DNA of 7,312 bases, from positions 1 to 7,312 of the forward strand of contig DASYSA010000378.1 in the NCBI GenBank assembly GCA_036003885.1, given 5' to 3'. Position numbers and translations under genes: made by a program. Origin of the DNA: DASYSA01 sp036003885 (GTDB lineage: Bacteria > Acidobacteriota > Blastocatellia > UBA7656). How positions within the stretch are numbered: position 1 is the first letter of the stretch; every line of letters starts with the position of its first letter. Under the pieces are notes generated by a model. It worked only from the letters and a program-made list of their open reading frames with translations. It searched no databases and was not told the DNA's origin. This document shows, piece by piece, positions 6,038 to 7,312 of this stretch.

Positions 6038-6135
6038 CACGCCTCTTGAGAAATGCGAAATGCGAATTTCGAAATTCGAAATGCGGGCGCAATTCGCAAT
6101 TCGCAATTCGCATTTCGCATTTCTCAAGAGGCGTG
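6038..6135. repeat. Perfect 31-bp inverted repeat with 36-base loop at the hydrolase 3' end
   Basis: The left arm 6038-6068 and right arm 6105-6135 are exact reverse complements over 31 bases, and pairing stops at both ends of the arms. The outer part reads CACGCCTCTTGAGAAATGCG. The loop holds repeated TTCGAAA and GCAATTCGC steps, and a 14-base palindrome (GAATTTCGAAATTC) straddles the left arm and loop. The right arm contains the last three codons (His-Ala-Ser) and stop of the hydrolase, so coding sequence is part of the palindrome. In RNA it would be a very stable hairpin between the hydrolase and cysC. There is no T-tract after it, so it may limit read-through or protect the 3' end rather than act as a standard terminator. 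Confidence 0.92.
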
Positions 6136-6957
6136 CTTATCCAGCCAAGTCGAGACGCGGTCGAATATCTGCTGCTTCTCGGGTTCATTGAATAATTCGT
6201 GATAGTAGCCCTGATAGATCCCCAACTCCTTATCCTTCGACCCGAGATGCTCGAAGAGTTTCTTGGTCGCCTCGACCCTTGCGAGCTTGTCCTCTGTCCC
6301 GTGCATCACCAGAAGCGGCACGGTAATCCGAGGCGCCCACTGCTTGATCTCCACCATCGCCTGTGTGACTTCAGTAAACCATCGCGGGCTCACGACTCGA
6401 TTCACCAGCGGGTCTGCCGCGTACGCCAGGCCAACCTCCGGGTCGCGGCTTAACACTGCCGGGTTTATCTCGTTGCCCAGCCGCAAGCGCGGCGCAACTC
6501 GGGCGCCTACTCTCGCGATCATCATCTTGTGAGCGGGAACCCGAACGGCTACTTCAATGAGAGGCGCGGACACGACGGCCGCCGCAATTGGCTTTCGCTC
6601 TTTCGCAAGATACCTGAGCGCGATCAGCCCTCCCATACTGTGACCCAGCAAGAAGAGATCACGAGTTTGCCCTCGACTGCGAACAGATAAGAGGACGCGA
6701 TCGAGGTCGTCTTCGTATTCGTCGAATCGGTCGACGTGCCCGGGCAGACCGTCGGACAGTCCATGCCCTCGATGATCGTAAGCCGTCACACTGTATCGGT
6801 GACGGATCAGATGATCGGTGAGCGCGGCATAACGTCCGCTGTGCTCGCCGAACCCATGCGCGATGACAACTTCTCCGCGCGAGCGTTCCACTTCGTGGCG
6901 GCGAACGTAGAGCCGCAAACCATCGGACGCGGTAACCGTCTCTTCGATGAAAGTCAT
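6124..6957 (-). CDS. Alpha/beta hydrolase, monoacylglycerol lipase / lysophospholipase type
   Basis: This 277-residue serine hydrolase resembles monoacylglycerol lipase/lysophospholipase L2 (Hydrolase_4, COG2267) and would cleave acyl esters from a glycerolipid or similar lipid. The oxyanion region is HGFGEHSGRY (34-43), followed by YDHRGHGLSDG (60-70). The nucleophile elbow is GHSMGG (Ser107), the probable acid is Asp223 in MHGTEDK, and the catalytic His253 lies in YYHELFNE. Length is normal for the family, and there is no signal peptide, so it is cytosolic or peripheral. ATG 6957 is chosen because GGAGGG sits seven bases upstream; an in-frame TTG at 6972 would bury that site inside the gene. 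The gene is co-directional with cysC but separated by 162 bases with a large hairpin and a possible new promoter, so it may be a separate unit. It diverges from the SDR gene. Confidence 0.93.
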   Translation of the reverse strand: MTFIEETVTASDGLRLYVRRHEVERSRGEVVIAHGFGEHSGRYAALTDHLIRHRYSVTAYDHRGHGLSDGLPGHVDRFDEYEDDLDRVLLSVRSRGQTRDLFLLGHSMGGLIALRYLAKERKPIAAAVVSAPLIEVAVRVPAHKMMIARVGARVAPRLRLGNEINPAVLSRDPEVGLAYAADPLVNRVVSPRWFTEVTQAMVEIKQWAPRITVPLLVMHGTEDKLARVEATKKLFEHLGSKDKELGIYQGYYHELFNEPEKQQIFDRVSTWLDKHAS

Positions 6958-7256
6958 AAGGAGGCCCTCCAATGGCGACCTCGCCGGATCGTCTGAAGGT
7001 GACGTGGGAGCAATTGCGGCGATCTACTCGACGAAGAGCGTAGAGGCTCCGTCGCCGGTTTGCAAGCAGGCGGCGGTAGTCATGAACTCAATTGCTTCCA
7101 GGCCGCGGATCGCTTACCGGCGAGGCGCCCGTCAGGTCGACTCTCTCAGTCTGGCTCGTGTAAGATGCTCGCTCGCCGAAAAGACGGGGAACGCTGGAAA
7201 CCCCACCGACCCGAAGGAATTCAACGGATGAGAGATGACGATGGAGGAGAACCATA
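6958..7256. other. Divergent intergenic region, about 300 bases
   Basis: This is the space between the divergently transcribed hydrolase (minus) and SDR (plus). It must hold promoters for at least one and probably both. I see no tRNA, repeat or convincing gene. Open frames here lack ribosome sites or recognisable protein character. The strong ribosome sites at each end (GGAGGG before 6957 and GGAGGAG before 7257) are the clearest signals. Confidence 0.6.
7137..7166 (+). promoter_or_regulatory. Weak candidate promoter for the SDR gene
   Basis: TCGACT (7137-7142) and TAAGAT (7161-7166) each match the -35 and -10 consensus at four of six positions, with an 18-base spacer. A TG lies just upstream of the -10 element (CGTG then TAAGAT). 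The implied start is about 80 bases before the GTG. The match is poor enough to arise by chance. Confidence 0.2.
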
Positions 7257-7312
7257 GTGACGGACGTGAAAGGTCTTTTCGACTTGTCAGGCAGAGTAGC
7301 ACTGGTGACTGG
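7257..7312 (+). CDS. Short-chain dehydrogenase/reductase (SDR), first 18 codons (runs off right edge)
   Basis: The start GTG at 7257 has GGAGGAG seven bases upstream, a near-ideal ribosome site. The visible start reads (M)TDVKGLFDLSGRVALVTG, the typical opening of an SDR: 'LFDLSGRVALVTG' is beta-strand 1 leading into the Gly-rich Rossmann NAD(P)-binding loop, which is cut by the window edge. Members are NAD(P)-dependent oxidoreductases acting on alcohols, ketones or acyl chains; the substrate and catalytic Tyr/Lys are outside the window. It is divergent from the lipase-like hydrolase, which would suit a lipid or acyl role, but that is only context. Confidence 0.85.
   Translation, partial: MTDVKGLFDLSGRVALVT

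Noticed and set aside
6960..6970. GGAGG-C-CCTCC palindrome over the hydrolase ribosome site, as a possible operator or RNA switch
   Set aside because: The single-base loop cannot form an RNA hairpin, and an 11-base palindrome containing a Shine-Dalgarno sequence is plausible by chance.
6947..7257. Small plus-strand genes between the hydrolase and SDR (65- and 94-codon frames)
   Set aside because: There is no ribosome site, no domain-like sequence, and one overlaps the hydrolase start; chance frames in GC-rich DNA.

Overview
The window looks like GC-rich bacterial chromosome. Most of it is one co-directional run of genes on the minus strand. Protein style, short junctions and abundant small intergenic repeats (TGACAAA heptamers, nested GCAATTCGC-type palindromes, 'CCGCAGATTACGCAGA' units) suggest a soil bacterium, possibly Acidobacteriota of the Blastocatellia type. 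That placement is by impression only; there is no rRNA or marker gene here.

Layout in minus-strand transcription order (right to left). An alpha/beta hydrolase of the monoacylglycerol lipase/lysophospholipase type (6957-6124) is followed by a 162-base gap holding a perfect 31-bp inverted repeat. Next is an APS kinase, CysC (5961-5356), then three AP-superfamily phosphohydrolase paralogues: AP-C (5345-4008), AP-B (3893-2283) and AP-A (2275-644). A 26-codon reading frame encoding little more than a signal peptide (3970-3890) sits between AP-C and AP-B and overlaps the AP-B start by ATGA. After AP-A comes a repeat-filled gap (491-643), then the N-terminal part of a polytopic YfhO-like membrane protein that runs off the left edge. 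On the plus strand, a short-chain dehydrogenase/reductase begins at 7257 and runs off the right edge, diverging from the hydrolase across about 300 bases.

The tight core is cysC, AP-C, sORF, AP-B and AP-A, with junctions of 10 bp, 37 bp, a 4-bp overlap and 7 bp. CysC makes PAPS, the donor for sulfation. The AP-superfamily enzymes have complete metal and nucleophile sets for cutting or moving phosphate- or sulfate-type esters. YfhO-like proteins belong with cell-envelope glycosylation. My inference is a module that builds or remodels a sulfated or phosphorylated surface glycan or lipid; the substrate cannot be read from sequence.

The points most worth checking are these. (1) The signal-peptide sORF is one nucleotide out of frame with AP-B across a CCCC tract, so AP-B could be an exported enzyme through slippage, phase variation or a sequence error. 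(2) CysC, AP-A and AP-B, from two unrelated folds, share an acidic C-terminal tail ending in 'LxxLGY'. (3) Three gene ends in the window each carry a different repeat that starts at or runs into the stop codon.
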